Of a stretch of 59,134 bases of DNA, positions 33,707-42,070 are shown piece after piece. The notes below the pieces were generated by a model. The model saw only the letters and a program-made list of their open reading frames with translations. It made no database searches and was not told the DNA's origin. The stretch covers positions 1-59,134 of the forward strand of contig JAUSGG010000103.1 of the NCBI GenBank assembly GCA_030649165.1, given 5' to 3'. Numbering within the stretch: the stretch's first letter is position 1; every line of letters begins with the position of its first letter. Made by a program: the position numbers and the translations under genes. This DNA is from Armatimonadota bacterium (GTDB lineage: Bacteria; Armatimonadota; UBA5829; JAUSEB01).

Positions 33707-33741
33707 CCAAGGCTGGGGGCAATCGATAGCCCCCAGCTTGG
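33707..33741 (+). other. stem-loop between porin and cytochrome genes
   Basis: GCTGGGGGC and GCCCCCAGC pair over nine bases around an eight-base loop, with CCAA/TTGG outside. No T-run follows, so it is more likely to protect or pause the mRNA, or to adjust the relative amount of porin and cytochrome, than to end transcription. Confidence 0.5.
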
Positions 33742-33764
33742 ACACGTCAAGGAGGGCATGCGAA

Positions 33765-34259
33765 GTGAAAATATTGGTCGTAGTTTTGGCCGCGACATAC
33801 GCGGCTGCGCTCGGCGCAGGTCCGTCCGGTAATCTTGTGGACATCCACAAGAACGCCAAAGCGAACGCGACGAAATGCGTAGGCTGTCATGGTAATGTGA
33901 CGAAGCAGAAGTCTTCTAATCCGAAGATCAAGGCTTTTCACCCGCTCCACCTCGGGTCGCCATTGCTAAAGCTGGTATGCGTCGACTGTCACAAGTCAGT
34001 TGATCTTAGAGACGAGTCTGCCGCCAAGCTTCGGAAGCAAGTGGAACCCGGTATGTGCAAGCAGTGCCACGGTCCGTGGTCGAGCAAGATGAGCGTTGCC
34101 ATGCAGAAGATGGACTGCGTGAAGTGCCACGCCGACTGGAAAAAGAAAATGGCAAAGGCCACATTTGTCAACCTGGCAAAAGTGACCGGCAAGGACTGTC
34201 TTGGCTGTCACGGAGGACGAACTCTGTACTCCGGAAAGCCTGTGGGGAATGGAGGTTAG
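33765..34259 (+). CDS. periplasmic pentahaem cytochrome c
   Basis: The 164-aa protein has a Sec signal (KILVVVLAATYAAALG) and five CxxCH haem sites: CVGCH (38-42), CVDCH (72-76), CKQCH (98-102), CVKCH (118-122) and CLGCH (145-149). Additional His residues may serve as distal ligands. GTG 33765 is preceded by AAGGAGG. It ends 5 bases before the molybdoenzyme start. The island has no NrfD/PsrC membrane anchor, so this cytochrome is the likely electron carrier to or from the molybdoenzyme-ferredoxin pair. Confidence 0.95.
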   Translation: MKILVVVLAATYAAALGAGPSGNLVDIHKNAKANATKCVGCHGNVTKQKSSNPKIKAFHPLHLGSPLLKLVCVDCHKSVDLRDESAAKLRKQVEPGMCKQCHGPWSSKMSVAMQKMDCVKCHADWKKKMAKATFVNLAKVTGKDCLGCHGGRTLYSGKPVGNGG

Positions 34260-34263
34260 CAAA

Positions 34264-36648
34264 TTGTCGAAGAATAAGCCGACTGAATCGATTCTCAGCG
34301 AAATCGTATGCGCCAAGTGCTCGCGGAGGAAGTTTCTGCAGGTCGCGGGCCTGGCTACCGCGGCCACCGCGCTCGGCGGGATGCCGATCGTTGGCCAGAA
34401 GCTGCGGACCATTTCGGCGGCCCACGCCGAAGAACTCGCGTCCGGCGCGCCAAAGTGGATATACACGTGCTGCAACATGTGTGGAGGCCAGAGCGGCATT
34501 AAGGTGCTGGTCGAGAATGGGATCGTTAAGAAGATAGAACCGAACGACTTCAACCCAATCGGGGTTGCGAATATATCCACGGACTTCGCCAAAGAGAAGT
34601 CACGAGGCGCTCGCATGTGCCCTAAGGGAAACTCGGCGGTCAAGTCTCTCTATGATCCCGATCGGTTGAAGACGCCGGTCAGGCGCGTTGGCGAGCGCGG
34701 ATCCGGCAAATGGGAGCCTATCACCTGGGACGAGGCGATCTCCGAGGTCGCGACTAGGCTGGGGGAGATAAAGCAGAAGTACGGACCGCAGGCATTGGTC
34801 TGGTTCAGCGAGGACCACTCATTCACGCACGTCCAGGTCGATTTCTGCACGGCGTATGGAACGCCCAACTATCACAACCACTCCAATCTGTGCGACGTCG
34901 CAAGGAAACTCGGGTTCAAGTTGGTCATGGGAGATGATCGTCCCCTGGCCGATTTCCAGAACAGCAAGTACACGCTTCTGTTCGGATGGAACCCCCTGGG
35001 GGCTACGAAATGGGCGCTCCTGCCCGCCATCATTAACCGCGGCAGGGAAAACGGGATGAAGCTCGTGGTGGTCGATCCCGTGTTCTCGGCGACCGCCGCC
35101 AAAGCCGACGAATGGGTTCCGATCAGACCCGGCGCTGACGGCGCCATGGCCCTCGGTATGGGGCACGTGATTGTCACCGAGAAGCTCTACGACAAAGCCT
35201 TCATAGACGAATGGGTCGTCGGCTTCGACGAGTACGCCGAATACGTCAAAGACAAGACTCCGGAGTGGGCCGAGAAGATCACCAGCGTTCCTGCCGACAC
35301 CATTCGCCGGATAGCCAGAGAGCTGGCGGCCACGAAGCCGGCCGTGGTCGACGCATGGTCCGGACCGGGACACCACACGAACGCCACGCAAGGCACTCGC
35401 GCGATCGCTAGCCTGCCTGCCCTGCTCGGCCAGTATGACAAACCCGGAACCATGGTGATCCCCGACAAGAAAGGCGGCAAGCACCGTTCCGACGTTGCGG
35501 GTTGGGACACCACAAATGCAAAGGGAGCGCGGGTGGACGGCCTCGGAACGAAGTACCCGTTCGGCCACAAGTCTGGAATCTATGTGGAGGCGCGGGATGC
35601 AATGATCTCCGGCAAGCCCTACCAACCCAAGGCCGCGGTGTTCGTGTTCCAGAACTTCGTTATGTCCGTGCCCAACGGAGCGAAGAACCGAGAAGCCGTC
35701 AAGAACATGGACTTCGTGCTCTGCGTGGACACCCATATGAGCGAAACCGCGCAAATGGCGGATATTGTAGTTCCGGGAAGCCACGCTCTTGAAAGGTATG
35801 ACCTGAACAGCAACTGGGTGACCTTCCCTGCTCTCGCCCTGCGGCAGCCCGCCGTGAAATCGTGGGTTGGCGGCATGCCGGAATACGAGTTCGTGATGGC
35901 CGTCGCCCGGAAGATGGGGTTCCCTGGGTTTGACATAAGCTACGAAGAACTCCTCGACGCGGAACTCAAGGGAGGAATCAAGATCGGACTTGCCGATCTG
36001 AAGGCGCTTCCCGGGGCGACGTGGATCGGAGGAGAAACCAAGTATGAGAAGTACGCCGCGGAGATAAAGTTGCCTGACGGCGCCGTTACGAGCGACAAGG
36101 GGGTCATCAAAGACGCCTCCGGGAAGCAAGTCGGTATGAAGAAAGGCGACAAGTCCGTGCGGGGCTTCTTCACCCCATCCGGGAAGATCGAGCTGTACGC
36201 CAAGAAGTTCGCGGAGAAAGGGTTCGACGCGAACCCGGCTTATACCGATCCTGAGGTGATGCCCGGTGAGGGCTATGATCTCTACTTGGTCGCCTGGAAG
36301 CAGGCCGAGCATACGCACACTCGCACGTTCAACAACGCGTGGCTGATGGAGATGAAGCCGGACAACCCACTTCTGATGAACTCTGTGACCGGCAAGAAAC
36401 TGGGGATCAAAGACGGCGACGAGGTTTGGATCGAGTCCGCCTACGCCAAGGCCAAGTCAAGAGTCCAATTCACCGAAGGGATTCACCCGGAGGTCGTCGG
36501 ACTACAGCACGGCTACGGCCACTCCGCTCTCGGCAAAATCGCCAAAGGCAAGGGGACCGACGACGGACAGTTCTGCGCCGGCAAGGCTGAACTCGCGTCC
36601 GGCCAGGCGATCACCAAAGAGATCGCTGTTAAGGTGTACAAGGCCTAG
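34264..36648 (+). CDS. Tat-exported molybdopterin oxidoreductase, catalytic subunit
   Basis: The 794-aa DMSO-reductase-family enzyme has a twin-arginine signal (SRRKFLQVAGLATAATALG, from residue 20). The N-terminal iron-sulfur site reads C70-x2-C73-x3-S77-x41-C119, with Ser in place of the usual third Cys (C69 is an additional neighbour). PNYHNHSNLCDVARKLG places a likely Mo ligand at C210, as in the polysulfide/thiosulfate/arsenate reductase branch. GARMCPKGNS and the C-terminal domain (LMNSVTGKKLGIKDGDEVWI) are canonical. TTG 34264 follows GGAGG by 8 nt; ATG 34249 is the alternative. It reduces or oxidises an unknown substrate in the periplasm. Confidence 0.93.
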   Translation: MSKNKPTESILSEIVCAKCSRRKFLQVAGLATAATALGGMPIVGQKLRTISAAHAEELASGAPKWIYTCCNMCGGQSGIKVLVENGIVKKIEPNDFNPIGVANISTDFAKEKSRGARMCPKGNSAVKSLYDPDRLKTPVRRVGERGSGKWEPITWDEAISEVATRLGEIKQKYGPQALVWFSEDHSFTHVQVDFCTAYGTPNYHNHSNLCDVARKLGFKLVMGDDRPLADFQNSKYTLLFGWNPLGATKWALLPAIINRGRENGMKLVVVDPVFSATAAKADEWVPIRPGADGAMALGMGHVIVTEKLYDKAFIDEWVVGFDEYAEYVKDKTPEWAEKITSVPADTIRRIARELAATKPAVVDAWSGPGHHTNATQGTRAIASLPALLGQYDKPGTMVIPDKKGGKHRSDVAGWDTTNAKGARVDGLGTKYPFGHKSGIYVEARDAMISGKPYQPKAAVFVFQNFVMSVPNGAKNREAVKNMDFVLCVDTHMSETAQMADIVVPGSHALERYDLNSNWVTFPALALRQPAVKSWVGGMPEYEFVMAVARKMGFPGFDISYEELLDAELKGGIKIGLADLKALPGATWIGGETKYEKYAAEIKLPDGAVTSDKGVIKDASGKQVGMKKGDKSVRGFFTPSGKIELYAKKFAEKGFDANPAYTDPEVMPGEGYDLYLVAWKQAEHTHTRTFNNAWLMEMKPDNPLLMNSVTGKKLGIKDGDEVWIESAYAKAKSRVQFTEGIHPEVVGLQHGYGHSALGKIAKGKGTDDGQFCAGKAELASGQAITKEIAVKVYKA

Positions 36649-36662
36649 CATAGGAGAGACAA

Positions 36663-37199
36663 ATGGCAAAACAACACGCTTGGTATTTCAATCAGTTCAA
36701 TTGCATTGGCTGCCGCGCTTGCGAGGCAGGGTGCAAACAGGAGTTCGACGTGCCTGTCGGGGTCAGGCGCCGACGAGTGGTCGCCGTTGACACGGGAACA
36801 TACCCGAACGTAAAGCGGGATTACGTGTCGATGGCCTGCAATCATTGCGCGGAGCCGGCATGTGTAAAAGCCTGCCCGACAGGGGCTTTGTACAAGCGCG
36901 CCGAGGATGGCCTCGTGCTGTTCCACGTAGAAAAGTGCGTGGGCTGCCAGCGGTGCCGCGCCTGCCCTTATGGAGCGCCGCAGTACCATCCGGAAACAGG
37001 CAAGATCGACAAGTGCACGCTATGCGCGCACAGGCTGGAGAAGGGGCTCGCGCCCGCGTGCGCTCTTACCTGTATGGGTCTGGCTCTGGAAAGCGGAACT
37101 CTGGAAGAGGTGAAGGCAAAAGCACGGGCCAGAGCGGTGCCTGGATTTGCCGACCCGTCGCTGACTAACCCATCGATTCGGTTCAAACCGGGACGGTAA
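36663..37199 (+). CDS. four-cluster ferredoxin subunit (PsrB/DmsB type)
   Basis: The 178-aa protein has four Cys clusters: C14-C17-C20-C24, C59-C62-C67-C71, C92-C95-C98-C101 and C118-C121-C133-C137. It therefore holds up to four [4Fe-4S] centres and passes electrons to the molybdoenzyme. The third cluster is shorter than usual, with two rather than three residues between the third and fourth Cys (CQRCRACP). It has no signal, so it is probably co-exported with the catalytic subunit through Tat. It lies 14 bases after that gene. Confidence 0.95.
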   Translation: MAKQHAWYFNQFNCIGCRACEAGCKQEFDVPVGVRRRRVVAVDTGTYPNVKRDYVSMACNHCAEPACVKACPTGALYKRAEDGLVLFHVEKCVGCQRCRACPYGAPQYHPETGKIDKCTLCAHRLEKGLAPACALTCMGLALESGTLEEVKAKARARAVPGFADPSLTNPSIRFKPGR

Positions 37200-37206
37200 T
37201 ACTCCT

Positions 37207-37857
37207 ATGATTGTCAGAAACGATCAGGAGAGGATGGCCCGCGCCCACCACGGTTTGGCGCGGGCCTATACCGCCCTGGGACGGCTGATATTGGATGTCC
37301 CGACAGACGAGTTGTTCAGCTCGGCAAAATCCGAGCTGTTCGCAATACGGGAGGACATCAGCAGTGTTCTCCCTGAGGCAGCGACAGAGATTCAGGCGCT
37401 GTGCGAGTCTATGTCGCATCCGCTGGTGGACATCAGGGCGGACTACGCCGGGTTGTTCTCCGGCGTCAAGAAGTTGCCCGCCCCACCTTGGGAGTCGTGT
37501 TATCTGTCCGGAAAGCGTCAGGTATGCACAGAGATTACGGAGAGCGTGCGGTTGGCGTACCTGGAAGCCTGCCTGTGTCAGGATTCATCCGACACTCAGC
37601 CTGATGACCACATCGGGCTAGAGCTGCAATTCCTCGGCGCTATGTCTAAACACATCGCCGACCTGCTTGGCGCCGGCGACTTCACGCTGGCCGGTGTGAC
37701 GTCCGCGCAGAGGAACGATTTCGTCACTCAGCATCTTTCGAAATGGGGGACCGCGTTTTGTAGCGACCTGGAAAAAGCGGCCGCTACTGAATTCTACCGC
37801 GTGCTCGCGCGAGTTGTGGCCGCTCTTATTCGCTACGAACTTGATGAGAATGTGTGA
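37207..37857 (+). CDS. TorD-family molybdoenzyme chaperone
   Basis: The 216-aa helical protein has the family landmarks ADYAGLFSG (78-86) and PPWESCY (93-99), and HIGLELQFLGAM further on. TorD/NarJ/DmsD-type chaperones bind the Tat signal peptide of a molybdoenzyme and hold it until the cofactor is inserted. It lies 7 bases after the ferredoxin subunit. With tatA in the same operon it indicates dedicated assembly and export of the enzyme at 34264-36648. Confidence 0.9.
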   Translation: MIVRNDQERMARAHHGLARAYTALGRLILDVPTDELFSSAKSELFAIREDISSVLPEAATEIQALCESMSHPLVDIRADYAGLFSGVKKLPAPPWESCYLSGKRQVCTEITESVRLAYLEACLCQDSSDTQPDDHIGLELQFLGAMSKHIADLLGAGDFTLAGVTSAQRNDFVTQHLSKWGTAFCSDLEKAAATEFYRVLARVVAALIRYELDENV

Positions 37858-37873
37858 GGGAGGGCCACTCGTA

Positions 37874-38644
37874 ATGATAGCCTCAAGAGTTTCAGTATTG
37901 GCGGCGCTTATACTTACGCCGATGTTGCTCGCGGCCAACCCGTCTCTTGCGGTTCCTCCGCTGGTCGCGGGCGATGTGGAACCTGCTGGTCTCGGACATT
38001 ACGAGGTGTACTTCGGTCGTCAGACCAAGCAAAAGGCCAATGGAGATGAGAAGGTTGTGGACCTCGTGGAGATAGTGTATGGCAATCGGCCTCACCAGGA
38101 GATTACGGTAGAGTTGCCGTACGTGACAAGGTCCGGGCTATCTCGCGCATCGGGACTGGGTGACGTAGTGATAGGTACCAAGTATCAGTTTGCAAACGAG
38201 ACCCGGACCCGCCCCGCGGGCGCTGTTTCCTTTGAAATGAAACTGGCTAACGCGCCCAATGAAAACGGATTGGGATCGGGCTCCGTGGATTTGGATATTC
38301 GCTGGAGAGCAGAGAAATGGCTTGGCAAGCTCGACACGATCTTCAATCTGGGGTACATTCGTGTAGGCGATCCGGAAGTTGCCGGGGCCAGGCTGGACCT
38401 GCCGGATGTCGTTTATTGGGCGCTGGCGGGGCGCAAGCCGGTGAGCAAGAAAACAAAGCTGCTTGCCGAGGTCTACGGAAGCTCGCCTGAGGAGCATGGC
38501 GGACGCTGCAAGACAGGTTTTGATATCGGCTTTGACTATAAGCACGGCACGATCTGGCATGTCGCGTGGGGTCACGGGTTGGGCCGGTCGTCGAGAGAAG
38601 ATCTGAAGACGCGGCTGTACGTCGGCTTGAAGCGGGAATTCTAA
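37874..38644 (+). CDS. outer-membrane beta-barrel protein
   Basis: The 256-aa protein has a signal peptide ([19 protein letters not shown]) and many amphipathic strands ([42 protein letters not shown]), and it ends [10 protein letters not shown] with C-terminal Phe. It looks like a family of putative outer-membrane transporters or lipid-type barrels. ATG 37874 follows GGGAGGG at about 10 nt. It is the third barrel of the operon and lies next to the chaperone and tatA genes. No specific substrate can be suggested. Confidence 0.75.
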   Translation: MIASRVSVLAALILTPMLLAANPSLAVPPLVAGDVEPAGLGHYEVYFGRQTKQKANGDEKVVDLVEIVYGNRPHQEITVELPYVTRSGLSRASGLGDVVIGTKYQFANETRTRPAGAVSFEMKLANAPNENGLGSGSVDLDIRWRAEKWLGKLDTIFNLGYIRVGDPEVAGARLDLPDVVYWALAGRKPVSKKTKLLAEVYGSSPEEHGGRCKTGFDIGFDYKHGTIWHVAWGHGLGRSSREDLKTRLYVGLKREF

Positions 38645-38663
38645 GAATGGAGGGTACTATCGA

Positions 38664-38831
38664 ATGCTTGGATTGGGAACTCATGAACTGCTAATCATCT
38701 TCGCGGTTGTGCTTCTTCTTTTCGGCGCCAGGAAACTGCCCGAACTCGCGCGTGGAATGGGAAGCGGCCTGAAGGAGTTCAAGAAGGGTCTGGCCGATGG
38801 GGATCGGGAGGATTCGAATCGGAGGGTATGA
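38664..38831 (+). CDS. tatA: Tat translocase subunit TatA
   Basis: This 55-aa protein reads [20 protein letters not shown], then [20 protein letters not shown] and a short charged tail. The single transmembrane helix, the Phe-Gly hinge and the amphipathic helix with KLPEL are diagnostic of TatA/TatE. GGAGGG sits 9 nt before the ATG. It lies 19 bases after the barrel gene and 34 bases before moeA. It fits export of the folded molybdoenzyme and its ferredoxin partner. TatC was not seen in the window. Confidence 0.93.
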   Translation: MLGLGTHELLIIFAVVLLLFGARKLPELARGMGSGLKEFKKGLADGDREDSNRRV

Positions 38832-38865
38832 ACCTCGTGGTGTTGAGCTGAAAGGACCGAGACAC

Positions 38866-40074
38866 ATGCTGACATTCCAGGATGCTCTAAACACGATCTT
38901 GAACAACCTCACTCCAACGGCGCCAAGACGCCTGCAGCTCGAAGAATGCCTTGGACTGACGCTGGCGGAAGACATATTCGCGGCGGAGGACATTCCTTGT
39001 TTCGACAACTCGGCGATGGATGGCTACGCCGTCAGATCGGCCGATGTGACGACCGCGACCGCGGAGTCTCCAGTCAGCCTTCGCGCGCTTGAGCGAGTTC
39101 CCGCGGGGCGAAGCCCGTCGCATGAGGTGTCGCAAGGCACGGCAATAAAGGTGATGACTGGGGGAATGATCCCGGTCGGCGCGGACGCCGTAGTTCCGGT
39201 GGAGATGGTCGAGGAGTCGGGGTCCGCGATACTTGTCAAACGCTCCGCGAGGTTCGGGGAGAACATCAGGCCGGCAGGCGAGGACCTGAAGAAGGGGGAG
39301 CCGGCGTTATCCGCTGGGACCGTGTTGAACTCTTATAAGCTCGCGTTGCTGGCGGCGGTCGGAGCGGCGAATCCGCTGGTCTATCCCGCGCCACGGGTTG
39401 GACTGCTCGCTACGGGCTCAGAATTGATACCGATTGCGTCCGCCCTGGAGCCGGGCAAGGTCCGTGACAGCGCATCAGTCGCCATAGCGGCTCGCCTGAG
39501 GGAAATCGGAGCCGTTCCAGTTCGCGGCGAAGCGGTGGCCGACGTTCAGTCTGAGGTGGAATCAAGGCTCGCTTCTCTGGCTGAGACGGTGGACGTTATC
39601 GTCACCATAGGCGCGGTCTCCATGGGCGACTACGACTACGTCCGGCCCGCCGTGGATAAACTCGGGCAGATCATCTTTTGGAAGGTGGCGATCCGCCCAG
39701 GCAGCCCGTTCCTCTTCGGGCGAATCCGTGGAAAGCCGCTCTTCGGCCTGCCTGGCAACCCGGCTTCCGCCATGATTACGTTCGAGACACTCGCGCGGCC
39801 GGCTCTAATGAAGATGATGGGGAAGGCGTCGACACCAGGACGCTTGGTCCGGGCAATCAGCGAAGCCGCGATTAAAGACAGGGAGGGCAGAACAAGTTTC
39901 GTCCGGGGGATATATGTTTCGGACAGCGGCGCGGCAAGAGTCAAGCCCGTCGGCCCTCAGGGCTCCGGCCTGCATAAGCCGATGGCCGAAGCCAACTGCC
40001 TGATAGTTATTCCCGAGAACACGGCGGAGATCGCCGAGGGCGACGAAGTGGAGGCCCTTTGTTTTGAGTCATGA
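38866..40074 (+). CDS. moeA: molybdopterin molybdenumtransferase MoeA
   Basis: The 402-aa protein has the MoeA blocks DIPCFDNSAMDGYAVRSAD, KVMTGGMIPVGADAVV, RPAGEDLKKGE, GLLATGSEL and FGLPGNPASAMITFE in order, plus the C-terminal beta-barrel domain. It inserts molybdate into adenylated molybdopterin, the step after MogA. ATG 38866 follows AAAGGA at about 8 nt. It overlaps mobB by 11 bases. VTIGAVSMGDYDYV replaces the usual TGG/SGGVSVG wording at the active loop, a small deviation from the family consensus. Confidence 0.95.
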   Translation: MLTFQDALNTILNNLTPTAPRRLQLEECLGLTLAEDIFAAEDIPCFDNSAMDGYAVRSADVTTATAESPVSLRALERVPAGRSPSHEVSQGTAIKVMTGGMIPVGADAVVPVEMVEESGSAILVKRSARFGENIRPAGEDLKKGEPALSAGTVLNSYKLALLAAVGAANPLVYPAPRVGLLATGSELIPIASALEPGKVRDSASVAIAARLREIGAVPVRGEAVADVQSEVESRLASLAETVDVIVTIGAVSMGDYDYVRPAVDKLGQIIFWKVAIRPGSPFLFGRIRGKPLFGLPGNPASAMITFETLARPALMKMMGKASTPGRLVRAISEAAIKDREGRTSFVRGIYVSDSGAARVKPVGPQGSGLHKPMAEANCLIVIPENTAEIAEGDEVEALCFES

Positions 40075-40609
40075 CAGGAAGACAAGGCCATTTGCCCTGG
40101 CAATAGTAGGCGCTTCAGGAACCGGAAAGACCACCCTGATCGAGCGGCTGGTTCCTGAAATGACTGGCCACGGTCTCAAAGTGGGCACGGTCAAGCACGA
40201 CGCTCATGAGTTCGAGATCGACCGTCCAGGGAAGGATAGTTATCGGCACAAGGCCGCGGGCGCGTCAACAGCCGTGATCACCTGCGACAAAAAGCTGGCC
40301 CTGGTGACGGACCTCGATGCCCCCGCGCCGATTGAGCGGGTCATCGGCTGGTTCTTTACCGATTGCGATATAGTAGTGGTCGAAGGTTACCATTTGTCCA
40401 GCCTGCCAAAGATCTGGGTTCGTCGAAAAGGCATACCCGATGACCATATTCAAGCCACATCCATCCTCGCCACACTGACCTACGACATTGACGGCGCAGA
40501 GTCCGGAGTCGCTTCTCGTGTAGTCGAGGAACTCGCGGACCTCATCTTGCAAGCAATGGTCTCAGGTTCGGAATCGCAAGTGGCGCCCGGAAGAGTATTC
40601 CGCGGTTGA
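40064..40609 (+). CDS. mobB: molybdopterin-guanine dinucleotide biosynthesis protein MobB
   Basis: The 181-aa GTP-binding adaptor has the P-loop IVGASGTGKTTLIERL (residues about 14-29), GTVKHDAHEFEIDRPGKDSYRHKAAGA and DIVVVEGYH, all typical of MobB. It helps MobA attach GMP to molybdopterin, which is needed by DMSO-reductase-family enzymes like the one in this operon. MobA itself is not seen in the window. TTG 40064 overlaps moeA by 11 bases. It is the last gene of the molybdenum island on this strand. Confidence 0.95.
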   Translation: MSHDRKTRPFALAIVGASGTGKTTLIERLVPEMTGHGLKVGTVKHDAHEFEIDRPGKDSYRHKAAGASTAVITCDKKLALVTDLDAPAPIERVIGWFFTDCDIVVVEGYHLSSLPKIWVRRKGIPDDHIQATSILATLTYDIDGAESGVASRVVEELADLILQAMVSGSESQVAPGRVFRG

Positions 40610-40801
40610 CGCGACCCGGTTCCGCCTCCGGCAATGATGGTCTGTGGCTTCCCCCGTCTCGACCCACACGTCTTGCCCATCCTATTCGCAATCAGTTCCG
40701 GGTTTCCCAGACAAATGCAGGGTAAAGAGATACGATTTGTCGAAGTCTGTATCTGTACAAATAGCTCCGGGCATACCTGGCCCCGGTGAAGGGACAATCC
40801 G

Positions 40802-41920
40802 ATGGGAAAATGCAGGGTGAAGGCGCACGTGCTGAAGAACATCTCCAAGCCGATCGCAAACTGGTATAAGGATATGGCCGGAAAGGCGTTCAGCGAGCTT
40901 GAGCAAGTTGACCACGACTATTACCACAATCTGATTGCGTTCACGACTGTAGAGTACAATCCGGCTGACGGCCTGGTGTATTGCGGCATCACCGCCGCCG
41001 ACAACGACATCCTCTTCACGTTCGATCCCGCGTCGAAGAAGTTCGAATCGCTGCACTATGAGAGGGTGGGCGAGAAATACGACGTCAAGATTCACAGATC
41101 GCTCATCCTCGATGACGACGGCATGATGTACGGCGCGACTGCCGGCCTGATTGAGCCGTTTCAGTATCTTGAGGCCCCGGGCGGGAAGATATTTTCGCTG
41201 AATCCAAAGACGAAGGAGATCCGCATTCTGGCGATCCCCGCGCCGCACGAGTATATCCAGACAATCGCCATGGACAAGAAGCGGAAGATCATCTACGGGT
41301 TCACCTGGCCGCTCAACAAGTTCTTCCGATTCGACCTGAAAACGGGCAAGACGACGAACTTCGAGGCGATTGGCGCGGGCCCTCACATTCCCGCGGTTGA
41401 CGATGACGGCAACCTTTGGGGGACCTGGGCGATGTTCGGAAGCAGCGACAAGCGTCTCCTGAAATACCTCCCGGATGAGGACAGGATAGATTTCATCAGG
41501 ACGCTGCTGCCCAAGATGCACGGGAACGACGGAGGAGACATCGACGGCATGCTCAACGGCGGCGACGGCTATATCTACGTCGGCACGGTGTCGGGCGGGT
41601 TGGTGCGTTTGGACCCTAAGAACGCTGAGTTTGAGTATCTTGGCAAGCCGTATCCGGGAACCCGCCTCGCCGGTCTCTGCATCGGCAAAGACGGTCTTCT
41701 CTACGGCGGCGGCGGGGAGAACTACAATACGTTCGTGTTTGCATACGACCGTGAGAAGAAGCAATTCCGCGACAACGTCAGGCTGTACGATGCGGACATG
41801 AACGCATCATGCGTGATCGTGCACCATATTACGATTACTGACGATGGGACGGTGTACGCCGCGGAGACGGATAATTTGGAGAGGTCGGGGTTTCTGTGGG
41901 AGGTCGGGCGAAGTCGTTAG
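40802..41920 (+). CDS. cytoplasmic beta-propeller protein
   Basis: The 372-aa protein is made of repeated four-stranded blades, each with a pattern such as GLVYCGITAADNDILFTFDP, then GMMYGATAG, GNLWGTWAMFG, GYIYVGTVSGGLVRLDP and GLLYGGGGENYNTFVFAYD. I count about six or seven blades. There is no signal peptide, so it probably acts in the cytoplasm; SMP-30-like or PQQ-like hydrolases and lactonases share this fold, but no catalytic metal site is clear. GAAGGGA precedes the ATG. It opens the glycan-related region that follows the molybdenum island. Confidence 0.75.
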   Translation: MGKCRVKAHVLKNISKPIANWYKDMAGKAFSELEQVDHDYYHNLIAFTTVEYNPADGLVYCGITAADNDILFTFDPASKKFESLHYERVGEKYDVKIHRSLILDDDGMMYGATAGLIEPFQYLEAPGGKIFSLNPKTKEIRILAIPAPHEYIQTIAMDKKRKIIYGFTWPLNKFFRFDLKTGKTTNFEAIGAGPHIPAVDDDGNLWGTWAMFGSSDKRLLKYLPDEDRIDFIRTLLPKMHGNDGGDIDGMLNGGDGYIYVGTVSGGLVRLDPKNAEFEYLGKPYPGTRLAGLCIGKDGLLYGGGGENYNTFVFAYDREKKQFRDNVRLYDADMNASCVIVHHITITDDGTVYAAETDNLERSGFLWEVGRSR

Positions 41921-41952
41921 TGGTTAGTGGCTAGTGCGGAGGGATTGCCTGC

Positions 41953-41976
41953 GTTTCGGGAACAAGTTCCCGAAAC
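41953..41976. repeat. GTTTCGGGAAC palindrome
   Basis: GTTTCGGGAAC and GTTCCCGAAAC form an 11-bp perfect stem with a two-base gap. The half-site GTTTCGGGA is shared with the longer hairpin at 50846-50923. It sits between the beta-propeller gene and the protease-like gene, next to TTAGTGGTTAGTGG repeats. No T-run follows it. Confidence 0.8.
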
Positions 41977-42070
41977 ACCTCAGACACGAGCGACCAGATT
42001 GAAGGGTCCGCGACGTCGCCGGGTCTAAGCACGTGGAACCTACTACAACTCGATGAGCGAGGTGCAGAAG

